From positions 197,982-261,981 of the forward strand of contig NZ_AXAI01000010.1 of assembly GCF_000472425.1 (NCBI RefSeq): a stretch of 64,000 bases of DNA. Reading direction: 5' to 3'. The stretch is from Bradyrhizobium sp. Tv2a-2. Lineage in GTDB: Bacteria; Pseudomonadota; Alphaproteobacteria; Rhizobiales; Xanthobacteraceae. Below the pieces are notes generated by a model that was not told the DNA's origin, searched no databases, and was given only the letters and a program-made list of their open reading frames with translations. A program made the position numbers and the translations under genes. Positions 51,877-61,080 of this stretch are shown here, one piece after another. How positions within the stretch are numbered: the stretch's first letter is position 1; each line of letters begins with the position of its first letter.

Positions 51877-52860
51877 TTACGGGGCAACCACAGTCCTGGC
51901 GGCTTGCGGCAGGATACAACGCGCAAAACGGCCGGCGCCAAGCTCAACGTTCGGTGGCAGAGCCTCGGTGCAGCGGCGTTCCGCAAAGCTGCAACGCGGC
52001 GCAAAAGAACAATGATGCGGCGGCTGTTGAAGCGAGGGCGGTGTGCCGGGAATCGTCTCCAGCCGCTCGCCGCGCCTGGCGCCGTGGACGGTGGAGGCGA
52101 GCAGGCCGCGCGCGTAGGGGTGAACGGGGTTGCGCACGATGTCGCGTAGGCTCCCCTGCTCCACGATCTGGCCGGCATACATCACTGCGACGCGGTCGCA
52201 GATTTCGATGGCCACCCCGATATCATGGGTGACGAAAATGACGGACATGCCGAACTCGCGCTGCAGTTCGCGCAACAACAGCAGGATCTGGATCTGGACG
52301 GTGGCATCGAGTGCCGTGGTCGGCTCGTCCGCAAGCAGGATTTTCGGCTTGCAGGCGAGTGCAAGCGCGATCATTGCGCGCTGGCGCATGCCGCCGGACA
52401 TTTCGTGCGGATAGGCATCCAGCCTGCGCCTGGCCGAGGGGATGCGCACCACCTCGAGCATTTCGAGCGCGCGCGCTCTTCCTTCGGCAAAGCTCCTGCC
52501 TTCATGACGCATCACGGTCTCGGCGATCTGGCGGCCGATGGTGTAGACCGGATCGAGCGCCAGCGCCGGCTCCTGGAAGATCATCGAGACGGTCTGGCCG
52601 CGGAAGGCCGACAGCTCGTCGTCGGACAGTGCCAGCACGTCGCGGCCTGCGACCTTGACCTGGCCCGTGATCTCAGTGCGCTTTCTCGGCAACAGCCGCA
52701 TCAGCGCGCGCAGGGTCACGCTTTTGCCCGAGCCGGATTCGCCCAGCAACCCCAGCACCTCGCTGTGCCCAAGCGAGAGCGAGAGATCGTTCACGGCATA
52801 GACCGTGCGCTCGCCGGTGAAGCGGATGTTGAGGCCATTGATCTCGACGAGGCTTGGCAT
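51877..52860 (-). CDS. Peptide/amide ABC transporter ATP-binding protein, DppD/OppD type
   Basis: 327 residues. Walker A GLLGESGSGKSVTLRAL, signature MSGGMRQRAMIALALACK, Walker B ILLADEPTTALD. The C-terminal cysteine motif (PHHCSFAPRCSFAERRC) is typical of Dpp/Opp ATPases. It is the last gene of the operon; its ATG shares one base with the amidase stop (TGATG). It works with the other ATPase, two permeases and the binding protein upstream. Confidence 0.93.
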   Translation of the reverse strand: MPSLVEINGLNIRFTGERTVYAVNDLSLSLGHSEVLGLLGESGSGKSVTLRALMRLLPRKRTEITGQVKVAGRDVLALSDDELSAFRGQTVSMIFQEPALALDPVYTIGRQIAETVMRHEGRSFAEGRARALEMLEVVRIPSARRRLDAYPHEMSGGMRQRAMIALALACKPKILLADEPTTALDATVQIQILLLLRELQREFGMSVIFVTHDIGVAIEICDRVAVMYAGQIVEQGSLRDIVRNPVHPYARGLLASTVHGARRGERLETIPGTPPSLQQPPHHCSFAPRCSFAERRCTEALPPNVELGAGRFARCILPQAARTVVAP

Positions 52861-54269
52861 CAGAGCGACGGCACCTTCTGGTGGAAGTCGGTGGCACGCT
52901 GGAACGCCGCGCCGATGGTCAGGATGGTCGCTTCGTCGAAGGAGCGGCCGATCAGCTGCATGCCGACGGGAAGGCCGGCCTTGGTGAAGCCGCAGGGGAT
53001 CGCAAGCGACGGCAGGCCGAGATAGTTGATCGGCCGCGTGAATCGCGTTAGCCGCTGGATCACGGCTTCCGCGCCCGGGGTGTTGCCGACATCGCTTTCG
53101 GCGATGGTCGGCGCCGGCATCGGCGCGACAGGCGCGATCACCGCATCGACCTTGCTGGTCGCAGCGACATGCGCGGCGAGCGCCGGGCCGCGCCAGCGCA
53201 TGGCCTCGAGATAAGTCACGCCGGGAACCGCAAGCCCGTTCTGCAGGCGCATCAGGACCTGCGGGCCGTAATCCTGCGGACGCTCGATCAGCCAGCGCTT
53301 GTGATAGGCGGCCGCTTCCACGGCGAGCAGGAGCTGGCAGGCCGCGGAGAGCTGGCGCTGGTCGGGCAGCTCGACCTGGACGATCTCGGCCCCTTCCTGC
53401 TTCAGGGTCGCGATGGTCTCGTCGAGAATGTGTGCAACGTCTTTGTCGAGATCGTCGACATAGAAACTCGTGGGCACGCCGATCTTGAGGCCTTTGAGAG
53501 ACGCTTTGGTCGCGGCCATGTAGTCGGCAACCGGCGCATGGCTTGCGGTCGGATCCTCAGGATCCGGGCCGGCCATCAGGCCAAGCAGCAGTGCGCAGTC
53601 TTCCGCGGTCTGCGCCAGCGGCCCGACGGTGTCGAGCGACTGCGACAGCGGCATCGCACCGGCGCGGCTGACACGGCCATAGGTCACCTTCAGACCGGTG
53701 ACGCCGCAGAAATGTGCAGGCATGCGGATCGAGCCGCCGGTGTCGGAGCCGAGCGCCGCAAAGGTCAGCCGCGCCGCGACTGCCGCGCCTGAACCGGAGG
53801 AGGAGCCGCCGGTGATGTGATCGAGCGCGAACGGATTATGCACGGGGCCATAATGGGCGTTGTGGCCGGTCGGGCCATAGGCGAACTCCGCCATCTGCAG
53901 CGAGCCGAGCCGGATGGTGCCGGCATCCTTCAGCCGCTGCAGCGCCGTCGAGGTCGAAGTCGCGACAAAATCGCGCCGGATCGCCGAACCGCAGGTCACG
54001 ACCTTGCCTGCGTCGTAGTACATGTCCTTGTGCGCCAGCGGCACGCCATGCAGCGGGCCGCGGCTCGCACCTTTCGCGAGCGCAGCGTCCGCTTCGTCAG
54101 CGGCCTTCAGCGCGGCCTCCGCTTCGATTTCCATGAAAGCGTTGAGGCGCGGCTGCCACTGCGCGATACGATGCAGGAGCGCGCGTGTCACCTCATGCGA
54201 GGACAGGCGTTTGGTCCCAATCGCCGCGGCGACCTCGACCAGCGACATCAAGGCAGGCTCGGTGCTCAC
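52860..54269 (-). CDS. Amidase-signature hydrolase inside the ABC operon
   Basis: 469 residues. The Ser-cisSer-Lys triad is complete: Lys in LHGVPLAHKDMYYDAG, then ITGGSSSGSGAAVAARL and ALGSDTGGSIRMPAH. It starts within the stop of a small GatC/AtzG-like gene (4-bp overlap), so the two are likely made in fixed ratio. It resembles AtzE-type and other GatA-like amidases in that pairing. Hydrolysis of the imported amide or ureido compound, releasing ammonium, is inferred from context. Confidence 0.9.
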   Translation of the reverse strand: MSTEPALMSLVEVAAAIGTKRLSSHEVTRALLHRIAQWQPRLNAFMEIEAEAALKAADEADAALAKGASRGPLHGVPLAHKDMYYDAGKVVTCGSAIRRDFVATSTSTALQRLKDAGTIRLGSLQMAEFAYGPTGHNAHYGPVHNPFALDHITGGSSSGSGAAVAARLTFAALGSDTGGSIRMPAHFCGVTGLKVTYGRVSRAGAMPLSQSLDTVGPLAQTAEDCALLLGLMAGPDPEDPTASHAPVADYMAATKASLKGLKIGVPTSFYVDDLDKDVAHILDETIATLKQEGAEIVQVELPDQRQLSAACQLLLAVEAAAYHKRWLIERPQDYGPQVLMRLQNGLAVPGVTYLEAMRWRGPALAAHVAATSKVDAVIAPVAPMPAPTIAESDVGNTPGAEAVIQRLTRFTRPINYLGLPSLAIPCGFTKAGLPVGMQLIGRSFDEATILTIGAAFQRATDFHQKVPSL

Positions 54270-54463
54270 TTGCTACCCTCCAGCGTCTGCGCCAGCAGGA
54301 AGCTCGCGGGCTCGAGATCGAACGGCAGGGTGCCGGAGATCGCCGCAAAGCCTTCGAACGCCGGTCCGATGGAACCTGCGATGCGCTCGGCGACGTCGGC
54401 ATCCACGGGAATGCCGGCGGCGTCAGCCACTGCCTTGATCTCTTTTGCGCTGGGCCTTGTCAT
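54266..54463 (-). CDS. GatC/AtzG-like small protein (DUF4089 type)
   Basis: 65 residues: a helical N-terminus (SAKEIKAVADAAGIPVDADV) and the ending GTLPFDLEPASFLLAQTLEG. Length, helix content and the 'LPFDLEPA' end match the AtzG-like group, which forms a complex with AtzE amidase in cyanuric-acid degradation. The ATG at 54463 overlaps the upstream ATPase stop, and its own stop overlaps the amidase start. Family assignment is by pattern and position. Confidence 0.65.
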   Translation of the reverse strand: MTRPSAKEIKAVADAAGIPVDADVAERIAGSIGPAFEGFAAISGTLPFDLEPASFLLAQTLEGSK

Positions 54464-55527
54464 ATAGCCTCTTGCTCCTTTGCTGGCGCGCGGCTGTGCC
54501 CGGAACCGGGGATCGCCATGTAGCACGCGGCCTGATGGCCCATTTTACCGAGCGGGAAAAGTTTTGGCGTGGCATTTGCGCAGAGCGGCTCCGCAAATGG
54601 GCAACGGGTGTGAAATCGGCAGCCCGACGGCGGATCGATCGGATTGGGCGGATCGCCCGAGATCGGCGGCGTTTGCGTGCGGTTATCGGGATCGGACGAC
54701 GGCATCGCCGCGAGCAGCGCGCGCGTATAGGGATGCGCCGGACTGTCCCAGACCTCGTCGACAGGGCCGAGCTCGACCACCTCGCCGAGGTACATCACCA
54801 GCACGCGGTCGGAGATATAACGCACCACGTTGAGGTCGTGGCTGATGAAGAGATAGGTCAGGCCGAACTCGCCCTTGAGATCGGCGAGCAGGTTGAGCAC
54901 CTGCGCTTCCACCGATTTATCGAGCGCGGAGACGGCCTCGTCCAAGATCACCAGCCGCGGCGACAGGGCGAGCGCGCGGGCAATGTTGACGCGCTGGCGC
55001 TGGCCGCCGGAAATCTCGTGCGGATAGCGGTTGGCGAAATTTTCCGGGCGCAGGCCCACCTTGCCCAAGAGCTCGCGCGCCAGCGCCCGCGCGGCGCCAT
55101 CTGCCATGCCGTGCACCTTGGGGCCGAACGCGATGGATTCCTCGATGGTCAGGCGCGGATTGAGCGAGGCATAGCTGTCCTGGAACACCATCTGCATGCC
55201 GCGGCGCAATTCGCGCAGCGAGAACGCCCGTCCGACTTGCATGCCGTCATAGATGATCTCGCCGGCATCGCGCGACATCAGGTGCATCAGAAGCCGCGCG
55301 GTGGTCGACTTGCCGCAGCCGGACTCGCCGACAATTCCGACGGTCTCCCCCTTCATCACCGCAAACGAGACGTTGTCGACGGCGCGCACGGTCTTGCGTG
55401 CGGACAGGAAATCGCCGCGCACCGGAAAGTGCTTGGTCAGGCCGTTGACCTGGAGCAGCGGCTGCGCGACGCCGCCGACGTCCTCGATCGGAGCAAGCTT
55501 TTCGACTGTAGCCGAGGTCTCGGTCAT
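54460..55527 (-). CDS. Peptide/amide ABC transporter ATP-binding protein, DppF/OppF type
   Basis: 355 residues. Walker A GIVGESGCGKSTTARLLMH, signature ISGGQRQRVNIARALALS, Walker B LVILDEAVSALD (Ala instead of the common Pro). The C-terminal cysteine motif is GCRFHTRCPFAEPLC. It starts 4 bp after the permease stop and overlaps the small GatC-like gene. It energises import together with the DppD-type ATPase three genes downstream. Confidence 0.93.
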   Translation of the reverse strand: MTETSATVEKLAPIEDVGGVAQPLLQVNGLTKHFPVRGDFLSARKTVRAVDNVSFAVMKGETVGIVGESGCGKSTTARLLMHLMSRDAGEIIYDGMQVGRAFSLRELRRGMQMVFQDSYASLNPRLTIEESIAFGPKVHGMADGAARALARELLGKVGLRPENFANRYPHEISGGQRQRVNIARALALSPRLVILDEAVSALDKSVEAQVLNLLADLKGEFGLTYLFISHDLNVVRYISDRVLVMYLGEVVELGPVDEVWDSPAHPYTRALLAAMPSSDPDNRTQTPPISGDPPNPIDPPSGCRFHTRCPFAEPLCANATPKLFPLGKMGHQAACYMAIPGSGHSRAPAKEQEAI

Positions 55528-55531
55528 GGCG

Positions 55532-56434
55532 TCAATTCCTTATATCCATGGCCGAGCGCATGCCGTCGCTGAACAGGTTGAAGCAGATCGAGACCGCAAA
55601 GATCATCACGCCCGGCAGCGCCGCGACCCATGGGTTGACATAGATCGCGGTGCGCAGCGTGTTGAGCATGAGGCCCCACTCCGGCTCCGGCGGCTTGGTC
55701 CCGAGGCCGAGGAACGAGAGGCCGGCGGCGAGGATCATCGACACCGAAATCAGGCCGGTGGCGTAGACGAAGATCGGCCCCAGTACGTTGCCCAGGATAT
55801 GCACGCGCATGATGGTGAGCGGACCGGCGCCAGACGCGCGCGCCGCATCGACGAAATCCATGTTGCGCACGCCGGTGGTGACGCTTTCGGCGACGCGGGT
55901 AATCTGCGGCACGAACACGATGGTGAGCGAGACGATAGAATTGAGGATGCCCGCGCCAAGCGCGCCGGAGATCGCGATCGCGAGCAGCACCGAAGGGAAG
56001 GCGTAGAACACGTCGACCGTGCGCATGATCGCGGTGTTGATCTTGCCGCCGGAATAGCCGGCAATGAGGCCGAGGCCGGTGCCGATACAGAAGGCGAAGA
56101 TCACGGGCGAGATGCCGATGATCAACGACAGCCGTCCGCCATAGACCAGCCGCGCCAGCATATCGCGGCCGAGTTCGTCGGTGCCGAGAGGATAGCCCGG
56201 CGTCGCGATATGGCGCAGGCGGCGGATCATCGAGCCCTGATAGGGATCGGCGAGATGCAGCCATGGCGCGATCAGGGCCGCGGCAAAGATCAGAAGCAGG
56301 ATCAGCGCGCAGGCCATCGACACCTTGTCGCGGACGAGGCGCCGGCCGACGGTCGCCCAATAACCGCGCGCCTTGGTGATGGGTGCGGCCTGCAGCGCGT
56401 GATCCGTGATCGCGGGGAGAGGAAGCTCGCTCAT
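55532..56434 (-). CDS. ABC transporter permease, DppC type
   Basis: 300 residues with six hydrophobic segments. The N-terminal cytoplasmic region precedes VSMACALILLLIFAAALIAP. The EAA-like loop is VDAARASGAGPLTIMRVHILG. GTDELGRDMLARLVYGGRLS is the DppC signature. It follows the DppB-type gene by 1 bp. Confidence 0.93.
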   Translation of the reverse strand: MSELPLPAITDHALQAAPITKARGYWATVGRRLVRDKVSMACALILLLIFAAALIAPWLHLADPYQGSMIRRLRHIATPGYPLGTDELGRDMLARLVYGGRLSLIIGISPVIFAFCIGTGLGLIAGYSGGKINTAIMRTVDVFYAFPSVLLAIAISGALGAGILNSIVSLTIVFVPQITRVAESVTTGVRNMDFVDAARASGAGPLTIMRVHILGNVLGPIFVYATGLISVSMILAAGLSFLGLGTKPPEPEWGLMLNTLRTAIYVNPWVAALPGVMIFAVSICFNLFSDGMRSAMDIRN

Positions 56435-56435
56435 G

Positions 56436-57389
56436 TCACCCTCTCTTGATGCGCGGATCGATCGCGGCCTGCGCGATGTCGACCAGGAGATTGAGGATGA
56501 CGAAGAACAGCGCCAGCACCAGGATGGTGCCCTGCAGGAGCGGCAGGTCGCGCTGAAAGATCGCGGAATTGAGCAGAAGACCCGAACCCGGCCAGGAGAA
56601 CACGGTCTCGATCAGGATCGAGCCGCCGAGCATATAGCCGAGCTGCAGTCCCATCACCGCAAGCGCAGTCGGTGCGGCATTCTTCACGACATGCTTGAAC
56701 ACATCGAGCTCACGCAGGCCCTTGGCGCGCAGCGCCTCGACAAAATCCTGGCTCAGGATGTCGCCGGTCAGCGCGCGCACGGTGCGGGTGACGATGCCCA
56801 TCGGAATCACCGAGGTCGTGATCGCCGGCAGGATCAGATAGCGGATATGCTCCCAGTCCCAGCCCCAGGCACCAGAGCCGCCGGGGCCGGCGCCGACCGC
56901 GGGCAGCCAGTTCAATTCCACCGAGAAGATGATCACCAGCACCATGCCGAGCCAGTAATGCGGCACCGAGACGCCGGCAATCGCGATGGACGTCGCGAGC
57001 TTGTCGACCCAAGTGTCGCGGAAATATCCGGCAATCAGCCCGAAGAACAGGCCGAAGGAAAAGCCGATGGCCGCAGCCGCGATCGCCAGCGTCACCGTGT
57101 TGCCGACCGCGCGGATGACTTCGGAGAGCACCGGACGCCCGGTGGCGATGGAATGGCCGAGATCGCCATTCACCGCACGCCACATCCACAGGCCGAATTG
57201 CACCGGTAGCGGCTTGTCGAAACCATAGGCTGCGCGCAGCTGGTCGGCGAGTTCCTGCGAGGCATCGGCCGGCAGCACCGCGACCAGGGGATCGCCGGGC
57301 GTGATGTGCACCAGCATGAAGCAAACGAGCGCCACGCAGATCACGATCGGAATGACATAGACGATGCGTCTCGCGATATAGAGAAACAC
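56436..57389 (-). CDS. ABC transporter permease, DppB type
   Basis: 317 residues from a GTG at 57389, with AAGG 7 bases upstream. The N-terminus FLYIARRIVYVIPIVICVAL is typical of DppB. Other motifs are HITPGDPLVAVLPADAS and the EAA loop DFVEALRAKGLRELDVFKHV. Six membrane segments. A REP-like region of about 170 bp separates it from the binding-protein gene, which may set the higher level of the binding protein. Confidence 0.93.
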   Translation of the reverse strand: MFLYIARRIVYVIPIVICVALVCFMLVHITPGDPLVAVLPADASQELADQLRAAYGFDKPLPVQFGLWMWRAVNGDLGHSIATGRPVLSEVIRAVGNTVTLAIAAAAIGFSFGLFFGLIAGYFRDTWVDKLATSIAIAGVSVPHYWLGMVLVIIFSVELNWLPAVGAGPGGSGAWGWDWEHIRYLILPAITTSVIPMGIVTRTVRALTGDILSQDFVEALRAKGLRELDVFKHVVKNAAPTALAVMGLQLGYMLGGSILIETVFSWPGSGLLLNSAIFQRDLPLLQGTILVLALFFVILNLLVDIAQAAIDPRIKRG

Positions 57390-57413
57390 GGGGTCACCTT
57401 AACTTGGTGCATT

Positions 57414-57500
57414 CCGTCATTCCGGGATGGTCCGGAAGAACCGGACCCGGAATCTCGAGATTCCGGGCTCGATGCTCGCGCATCGCCCCGGAATGACGGG
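57414..57500. repeat. Palindromic repeat between binding-protein and permease genes
   Basis: CCGTCATTCCGGG at the left pairs with CCCCGGAATGACGG at the right; inside, TCCGG/CCGGA and GAATCTCGAGATTC form smaller hairpins. A CCCGGGTCAAGCCCG piece follows at about 57515. In binding-protein operons such structures often protect the upstream message from decay; that role is inferred. Confidence 0.7.
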
Positions 57501-57560
57501 GCAAGACATGGATGCCCGGGTCAAGCCCGAGCTTGACGAACGAGACGGCGGAACCACCAC

Positions 57561-59234
57561 TCACTGCATGGCGATCGGCGAGAAATCGACGAACCAGCTC
57601 TTCGGCTGCACGAAATTCTTCACCTTCGGGCTCATGGCGCGGGGTGCGACATCATGCGCGACGTAGAGGAAGGCCGCGTCGTCGACGGACGCCGCATGCA
57701 GTTCGGCGAGCGCCTTGTCGCGTTCGGCCGGATCGAAGGTCTGGCGCGCCTTGGTGACCAGCGCATCGAACTTGGGATTGTTGATGTAGCCCCAGTTGTT
57801 CGACTTCGGCGGCGCCATCGACGACTGCAGGAAGCGCACCAGCGCGAAGAACGGATCCATCGCCGCATAGGTGACGTTGGTGGCGTTGGCGCCGTTCGCC
57901 GACGGATCCTTGGCCCCACGCCGCCAGTTGGTGAACAGCGTGTTCCACTCGATGACGTCGAGCTGCACATCGAAATAGCATTCGGCGAGTGCCTGCTGCA
58001 GATATTCGTTCATCGGCAGCGGCAGCATCTGACCCGACCCTGAAGCCGAGGTCTGCACCTTGACTGCAAGATGCTTGTTTGGACCATAGCCCGCCTCCCG
58101 CATCAGCTTTTGCGCAGCCTCCTTGTCATACTTGATCTCAAAAGTCGGATTGCCGCGCCAGGGATGGCCGGGCTCAAAGGTGCCGGTTGCCGGCACCATC
58201 AAGCCAGCGAGCAAACCGTCCTTCAGCCCTTCGCGATCGACGCAGAGATTGGCCGCTTTGCGCACACGGATGTCGTTCCACGGCGAGCCCTCGACGCGCG
58301 AAAACTGCCAGGGCCAGACATGCGGCTCTTCATTGGTATAGAGCGCGAAGCCGCGCTGCTTGATCTCAGGCAGCGCATCCGGCGCCGGCGCCTCGACCCA
58401 TTCGACCTGCCCCGAGAGCAACGCCGCGGTGCGTGCATTCGCCTCCGGCATCGGCAACAACACCATGCGGTCGACGTGGGGAATGCGCGCCTTGTCCCAG
58501 TAATTGTCGTTCTTCACGAGCTCGAGCCGCTCGCGCGGCGTGAAGCTTGCCATCTTCCACGGACCGGTGCCCGAGGCATCGCGCGCGAAGGCCTCCCACG
58601 CGGCCTGCGATTTCGCTTTCGCATCAGTGCCGGAGGCGGCGTCATAGAACTTCTGCCACTTGGCCGGGCTCGCCATGAAGAGATTGGTGAGATTGATCGG
58701 CAGGAAACTGTCGGGCTCGGTGGTGGTGAGCTCCACCGTGAGGTCGTCGATCTTGCGCGCTGACGCCAGCGTCGGCATGCGCGAGGCGGTGACGCCGACC
58801 TGGCTTGCATCGAATTGCGGCGCGCCCTGCTTCAACACCTTGTCGACGTTCCAGACCACTGCATCGGCGTTGAAGTCGCTGCCGTCGTGAAACTTCACGC
58901 CTGGGCGCAGCTTGAAGATCCATTTGGTCTTGTCGGAATCCTCGACCTTCCATTCGGTCGCAAGGCCCGGAATCACCACGCTCGGCTTGTCGGCCGACGA
59001 CAGGTCCCACATGGTCAGACCATCATACATGGTGACACCGGTGAAGCGGTTACCTTCAAAGCCCTGATCGGGCTGGCCCAGCGTGCGCGGAATATCGGCA
59101 GCTGTCATGCCTATGCGCAGCACAGTCTCCGCGGACGCCCCTCCCGGCCCGCTCAACGCCGCCACCATGGCCAGCGCGAGGCCCGCAAACACTGCGCGGT
59201 TTTTCCCGCTTTCCTTGGTTTTCTGAGAACGCAT
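57561..59234 (-). CDS. ABC solute-binding protein (family 5), first gene of the operon
   Basis: 557 residues. The signal peptide (GLALAMVAALSGPGGASA) is cleaved near residue 36. The mature protein has the family-5 signature KLRPGVKFHDGSDFNADAVV and the end VAPRAMSPKVKNFVQPKSWF. It probably binds a peptide or amide compound in the periplasm. It is a clear paralogue of the divergent gene at 59446. A sigma-54 type promoter lies 48 bp upstream of its start. Confidence 0.93.
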   Translation of the reverse strand: MRSQKTKESGKNRAVFAGLALAMVAALSGPGGASAETVLRIGMTAADIPRTLGQPDQGFEGNRFTGVTMYDGLTMWDLSSADKPSVVIPGLATEWKVEDSDKTKWIFKLRPGVKFHDGSDFNADAVVWNVDKVLKQGAPQFDASQVGVTASRMPTLASARKIDDLTVELTTTEPDSFLPINLTNLFMASPAKWQKFYDAASGTDAKAKSQAAWEAFARDASGTGPWKMASFTPRERLELVKNDNYWDKARIPHVDRMVLLPMPEANARTAALLSGQVEWVEAPAPDALPEIKQRGFALYTNEEPHVWPWQFSRVEGSPWNDIRVRKAANLCVDREGLKDGLLAGLMVPATGTFEPGHPWRGNPTFEIKYDKEAAQKLMREAGYGPNKHLAVKVQTSASGSGQMLPLPMNEYLQQALAECYFDVQLDVIEWNTLFTNWRRGAKDPSANGANATNVTYAAMDPFFALVRFLQSSMAPPKSNNWGYINNPKFDALVTKARQTFDPAERDKALAELHAASVDDAAFLYVAHDVAPRAMSPKVKNFVQPKSWFVDFSPIAMQ

Positions 59235-59281
59235 CGCCGCAAATCCTCTTGGCTTGGATGATTAAAAGTTATGCAGTCGTA

Positions 59282-59297
59282 TGCAATGGCTGTGCCA
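59282..59297 (-). promoter_or_regulatory. Sigma-54 (RpoN) promoter of the ABC operon
   Basis: On the minus strand TGGCACAGCCATTGCA fits the -24/-12 consensus TGGCACR-N4-TTGCW at every position, including the invariant GG and GC with correct spacing. The start codon is 48 bases downstream, leaving a leader of about 37 bases. Confidence 0.8.
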
Positions 59298-59380
59298 AGG
59301 GTTGGCCTTGTCCGAACAAATTGCCCCTGACATCACAACTCTTTGTGCGTTGCCGTGACACGGGAAGATGGTGCCCAATC

Positions 59381-59396
59381 TGGCATCAGGCTTGCA
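59381..59396 (+). promoter_or_regulatory. Sigma-54 (RpoN) promoter of the second binding-protein gene
   Basis: TGGCATCAGGCTTGCA matches the -24/-12 consensus TGGCACR-N4-TTGCW apart from positions 6 and 7, with the invariant GG and GC in place. The start codon of the binding-protein gene is 50 bases downstream. It mirrors the minus-strand element 84 bp away. Confidence 0.7.
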
Positions 59397-59445
59397 AGCT
59401 TAGGCCGAAAGCTAAGCCCTTCCCGTAGCCAGCGGAGCCTAATTT

Positions 59446-61041
59446 ATGCGCCACCGAATTTCGATGCTTTTCGCCATGTTCGCACTGGCGCTGTCCGCCG
59501 TTGCTGCGCACGCGGAGACCGTGGTGCGCTACGGAATCTCGATGGCCGACATTCCGCTGACCACCGGCCAGCCCGACCGCGGCGCCGGCGCTTATCAGTT
59601 TACCGGCTACACAATCTACGATCCCCTGGTTTCCTGGGACATGAGCACGGCCGACAAGCCCGGCAAGCTTGTGCCTGGACTCGCCACCGACTGGAAGGTC
59701 GACGACAAGGACAAGACCAAGTGGATCTTCACCTTGCGCAAGGGCGTGAAATTTCACGACGGCAGCGATTTCGATGCCGACGCGGTGATCTGGAATCTCG
59801 ACAAGGTGCTGAACGACAAGGCGCCGCAATTCGACAAGCGGCAAAGCGCGCAGGTGAAGACCCGCCTGCCCTCTGTTGCAAGCTATGCCAAGATCGACGA
59901 CGACACGGTCGAGATCACGACCAAGAATGTCGACTCCTTCTTCCCCTATCAGATGCTGTGGTTCCTGGTCTCGAGCCCCGCGCAATACGAGAAGCTCGGC
60001 CGCGACTGGGACAAGTTCGCCAGCCAGCCCTCCGGCACCGGCCCGTTCAAGCTCACAAAGCTCGTGCCGCGTGAGCTCGCCGAGCTCTCGAAGAACGAGA
60101 ATTACTGGGACAAGAACCGGATTCCGAAGGTCGACAAGCTGGTACTGATCCCGATGCCGGAGGCGCTGACCCGCACCAATGCGCTCTTGGCGGGACAGGT
60201 CGACCTCATCGAGACGCCGGCGCCGGATGCCGTGCCGCAGCTCAAGTCCGCCGGCATGAAGATCGTGGACAACATCACGCCGCATGTCTGGAATTATCAC
60301 TTGAGCGTGCTGCCCGGCTCGCCCTGGACCGACATCCGCCTGCGCAAGGCGTTGAATCTAGCGATCGACCGCGACGCCGTGGTCGGGCTGATGAATGGCC
60401 TGGCAAAGCCCGCCAAGGGACAGGTCGACCCGTCGAGCCCATGGTTCGGCAAGCCGACCTTCGACATCAAATATGACCTCGCCGCCGCCAAGAAGCTCGT
60501 CGAAGAGGCCGGCTACTCCAAGGACAAGCCACTGAAGACAACCTTCATCATCGCGCAAGGCGGCACCGGGCAGATGCTGTCGCTGCCGATGAACGAGTTC
60601 CTGCAGCAGAGTTTCAAAGAGATCGGCATCGATATCGACTTCAAGGTGGTCGAGCTGGAGACGCTCTACACCCACTGGCGCAAGGGCGCCGGGGACGAAA
60701 TGAATGCCGGCATCACCGCCAACAACATCGCCTATGTTACCTCAGATCCCCTTTACGCCATCGTGCGCTTCTTCGCCTCCGACCAGATCGCGCCCGTCGG
60801 CGTCAACTGGGGAGGCTACAAGAACCCCAAGGTCGACGCGCTGATCAACGAGGCCAAACAGACCTTTGATCCCGTCAAGCAGGATGATCTGATCGCGCAG
60901 GCCCATGCGCTTGTCGTCGACGACGCCGCGCTGGTCTGGGTGGTGCACGACACCAACCCGCACGCGCTATCCCCGAAGGTCAAAAAGTTCGTGCAGGCGC
61001 AGCACTGGTTCCAGGACCTGACGACGATCGGGGTGGAGTGA
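59446..61041 (+). CDS. ABC solute-binding protein (family 5), divergent orphan paralogue
   Basis: 531 residues. Signal peptide MLFAMFALALSAVAAHA, mature start near residue 24. Family-5 signature TLRKGVKFHDGSDFDADAVI. It shares length, order and most motifs with the divergent protein (for example DKTKWIF, SPKVKKFVQAQHWFQDL against SPKVKNFVQPKSWFVDF). No permease or ATPase follows it, so it probably feeds the same transporter with another ligand. CGGAG precedes the ATG. Confidence 0.93.
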   Translation: MRHRISMLFAMFALALSAVAAHAETVVRYGISMADIPLTTGQPDRGAGAYQFTGYTIYDPLVSWDMSTADKPGKLVPGLATDWKVDDKDKTKWIFTLRKGVKFHDGSDFDADAVIWNLDKVLNDKAPQFDKRQSAQVKTRLPSVASYAKIDDDTVEITTKNVDSFFPYQMLWFLVSSPAQYEKLGRDWDKFASQPSGTGPFKLTKLVPRELAELSKNENYWDKNRIPKVDKLVLIPMPEALTRTNALLAGQVDLIETPAPDAVPQLKSAGMKIVDNITPHVWNYHLSVLPGSPWTDIRLRKALNLAIDRDAVVGLMNGLAKPAKGQVDPSSPWFGKPTFDIKYDLAAAKKLVEEAGYSKDKPLKTTFIIAQGGTGQMLSLPMNEFLQQSFKEIGIDIDFKVVELETLYTHWRKGAGDEMNAGITANNIAYVTSDPLYAIVRFFASDQIAPVGVNWGGYKNPKVDALINEAKQTFDPVKQDDLIAQAHALVVDDAALVWVVHDTNPHALSPKVKKFVQAQHWFQDLTTIGVE

Positions 61042-61080
61042 GGCGCGGCCAATTTGGGCGTCGGAGCCGCATAACCGCTG

